From NCBI RefSeq assembly GCF_008253865.1, contig NZ_CP042331.1:4925501-4989500 (forward strand): 64,000 nucleotides of DNA, given 5' to 3'. The DNA comes from Bosea sp. F3-2 (GTDB lineage Bacteria; Pseudomonadota; Alphaproteobacteria; Rhizobiales; Beijerinckiaceae). The number at the start of each line of letters is the position of its first letter. Within the stretch, counting starts at the first letter, position 1. A program made the translations under genes and the position numbers. The notes below the pieces were generated by a model. The model searched no databases, was not told where the DNA came from, and worked only from the letters and a program-made list of their open reading frames with translations. This document shows positions 62,702 through 64,000 of this stretch, piece by piece.

Positions 62702-62717
62702 TGACACTTCCCTGTTA

Positions 62718-62788
62718 TGAACGTTGTTCACGAAGGATGCATAGCCCAAACTTGAACGGCGTTCAAGAAAAGACTTGAACATAGTTCA
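62718..62788. promoter_or_regulatory. Three copies of TGAAC-NNN-GTTCA operator-like palindrome
   Basis: Perfect 13-bp palindromes occur at 62718-62730, 62753-62765 and 62776-62788. The second extends to TTGAACGGCGTTCAA. Centres are 35 and 23 bp apart. They fill the gap between the divergent PspA-like and TetR-type genes, and are the likely binding sites of the TetR protein for both promoters. Confidence 0.72.
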
Positions 62789-62812
62789 CGGCATGGCGGG
62801 AGCGACGGCAAG

Positions 62813-63451
62813 ATGGCGGAAGCGACGGAAATGACCACGACGGCAGCGCGCCGGGAACGGCAGCGCATCCAACTGATCGACGCCGCGGAGCGGGCCATTG
62901 CCGAGAAGGGGCTCGCTGGCTTGAAGGCGCGCGAGCTGGCGCAGGAAATCGGCTGTGCGCTCGGCGCCATCTACAACCTCGTCCAGGATATGGACGAGCT
63001 CGTCCTGCGTGTCGGCTCGCGCACATTGGCCCGGCTCGATGCGGCCTTGAGCGTTGCCGCGCCGCAGGCGCCATCATCACCGGCTGAGGCTGCGGACGCC
63101 CTTGTTGCAGTCGCGCTCGCTTACGCCGCATTCGCCCGCGACTATCTGCGGCTCTGGCGTGTTCTGTTCGAGCACCGGATGGCCGAAGGCTCAACCGTGC
63201 CGGACTGGGCCGTCTCGGAGCAGATGACGATGTTCCGGCATATCCTCGGGCCGCTCGGCGTGCTGCTTCCCGATGGAAGCGAAGCCGAGCGCGTCCTGCT
63301 CAGCAGGACACTGTTCTCGGCCGTCCATGGCGTTGTCTTGGTCGGGCTGGAGGAGAAGCTGATTGCCGTGCCGCGGCGCGAGCTCGATCACGAGATTGAG
63401 AAGCTCGTGCGGCTGGTCAGCTCCGGGCTCGTTGCCAATCAGAAACGCTGA
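62813..63451 (+). CDS. TetR/AcrR-family transcriptional regulator
   Basis: The 212-residue protein has a TetR N-terminal helix-turn-helix: RQRIQLIDAAERAIAEKGLAGLKARELAQEIGCALGAIYNLVQDMDELVL. The C-terminal ligand part carries the AxxYAAFARDYLRLWRVLFEH pattern of the TetR_C_33-like group. ATG 62813 is chosen; ATG 62831 is an alternative. It is divergent from the PspA-like gene with three palindromes between, so it probably represses that unit and itself. Confidence 0.87.
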   Translation: MAEATEMTTTAARRERQRIQLIDAAERAIAEKGLAGLKARELAQEIGCALGAIYNLVQDMDELVLRVGSRTLARLDAALSVAAPQAPSSPAEAADALVAVALAYAAFARDYLRLWRVLFEHRMAEGSTVPDWAVSEQMTMFRHILGPLGVLLPDGSEAERVLLSRTLFSAVHGVVLVGLEEKLIAVPRRELDHEIEKLVRLVSSGLVANQKR

Positions 63452-63845
63452 TCGTCACTCAAGGCGCACTGAAGAGCTCCATGTGAGCGAGCCCTGAAAG
63501 GGCGGATCACATCGGGCCGTTTGATCTTCAATGCGCTGACGTAACAGCGGACGTGCCCAGGCAGGCCACGCCAGCGCTCATCGAGACGTCGAGCGTGATG
63601 TCCGATTCCAGGCAAGCAGCCACTGTCGCTGTTGGTGCTAGACTGCCTCAAGACGCCCGCTGCAACTGACATTGGAGACGAGGGCAATTCCGGAAAGCGG
63701 CTCGACTACTTGGGGATGTCTGGAGTTGGCGGATTGTGTTGCGGACTGAGGCCCGCACACTGACGACAGCGCGTATTAATTGAATATGGTGTTCCCCTTT
63801 TGGGGACGCTCCTCCCACCACCTCCTCTTTTGAGATGAGTTCGCC
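63452..63845. other. Intergenic stretch with a palindrome before the Dabb gene
   Basis: No gene is recognised. A near-perfect palindrome GTTCCCCTTTTGGGGAC lies at 63791-63807, about 40 bp before the next start, and could be an operator or hairpin. AT-rich DNA at 63775-63790 may be the promoter. Confidence 0.45.
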
Positions 63846-64000
63846 ATGATCCGACACTTCGTATTTTTTACCGCCAAGTCGTCTGAGAACATCGAGCCTA
63901 TTCAGCAAGGACTGTCCATCCTGACCGAAATTCCGCATGCTCAGACGCTTGAGATCGCCATAAATCGAAAATCGGACCCGCTCAGCTCCGAGGTGGACAT
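63846..64000 (+). CDS. Dabb-family (stress-responsive A/B barrel) protein, 5' part
   Basis: From ATG 63846 the frame stays open to the window edge and reads MIRHFVFFTAKSSENIEPI, then LSILTEIPHAQTLEIAINR and SDPLSSEVD. This is the usual opening of Dabb-domain proteins (MIRHxVLFxxK ... DVAVVxxF). About 51 residues are visible of an expected 100 or so. GAGATGAG before the start can serve as ribosome-binding site. The role is unknown; relatives are small dimeric barrel proteins. Confidence 0.72.
   Translation, partial: MIRHFVFFTAKSSENIEPIQQGLSILTEIPHAQTLEIAINRKSDPLSSEVD

Noticed and set aside
1..64000. tRNA, rRNA or CRISPR arrays
   Set aside because: None seen: the repeats found are isolated palindromes, not regularly spaced direct repeats, and no tRNA-like cloverleaf was recognised.

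Overview
The window is high-GC DNA, with many GTG/TTG starts, 4-bp stop/start overlaps and dispersed palindromic repeats of the kind common in rhizobial genomes. It most likely comes from an alphaproteobacterium of the Hyphomicrobiales (Bosea or a related genus); the genus is an inference. No tRNA, rRNA or CRISPR array is visible.

Layout. (1) 1-13.8 kb, minus strand: a surface-glycan operon with a sugar epimerase, two large glycosyltransferases, two paralogous proteins of unknown function, two paralogous pyruvyltransferases, a secreted glycoside hydrolase and an SGNH hydrolase cut by the window edge. (2) 13.8-15.4 kb: decayed DNA with a histidine-kinase relic and a 5'-truncated LamB/YcsF gene joined to an IS3 fragment. 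(3) 15.4-28.7 kb: the most unusual region. It holds a periplasmic adaptor, a GAF-HlyD protein, a PqqD-like/M50-peptidase/HlyD fusion, an accessory SecA and a 1812-residue multidomain protein with an N-terminal FEPRLLLAADP signature. I read it as a dedicated export locus for the giant protein. A 256-bp MITE sits exactly on the stop codon of the M50 gene, and inverted IS110 fragments close the right side. (4) 29.2-35.4 kb: a chemoreceptor, a three-gene sugar-type ABC importer and a PRC-barrel protein.

(5) 35.9-52.8 kb: an FAD oxidoreductase, then a nearly complete aryl-polyene-type biosynthesis and export cluster. It has a phosphopantetheinyl transferase, chain-length factor, acyltransferases, two ACPs, a ligase-dehydratase fusion, thioesterase, LolA-like carrier, MMPL exporter, lipoprotein, two ketosynthases, dehydratase and ketoreductase. 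The same palindromic repeat family lies on both sides of its core, and another repeat is inserted in frame inside the ligase gene. (6) 53.0-61.6 kb, minus strand: a tightly overlapping six-gene operon of an LplT-PlsC-Aas fusion, a GNAT-like protein, a ThiF/E1-like protein, a membrane protein, a second GNAT-like protein and a nitroreductase-like protein. It looks like an uncharacterised pathway. (7) 61.7-64 kb: YiaA-like and PspA-like genes divergent from a TetR regulator, with three copies of one palindrome between them, then the start of a Dabb-family gene.

The common theme is the cell envelope: glycan assembly, protein export, polyene pigment lipids, phospholipid remodelling and envelope stress. 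Functions are inferred from motifs and gene order only; no database search was run.
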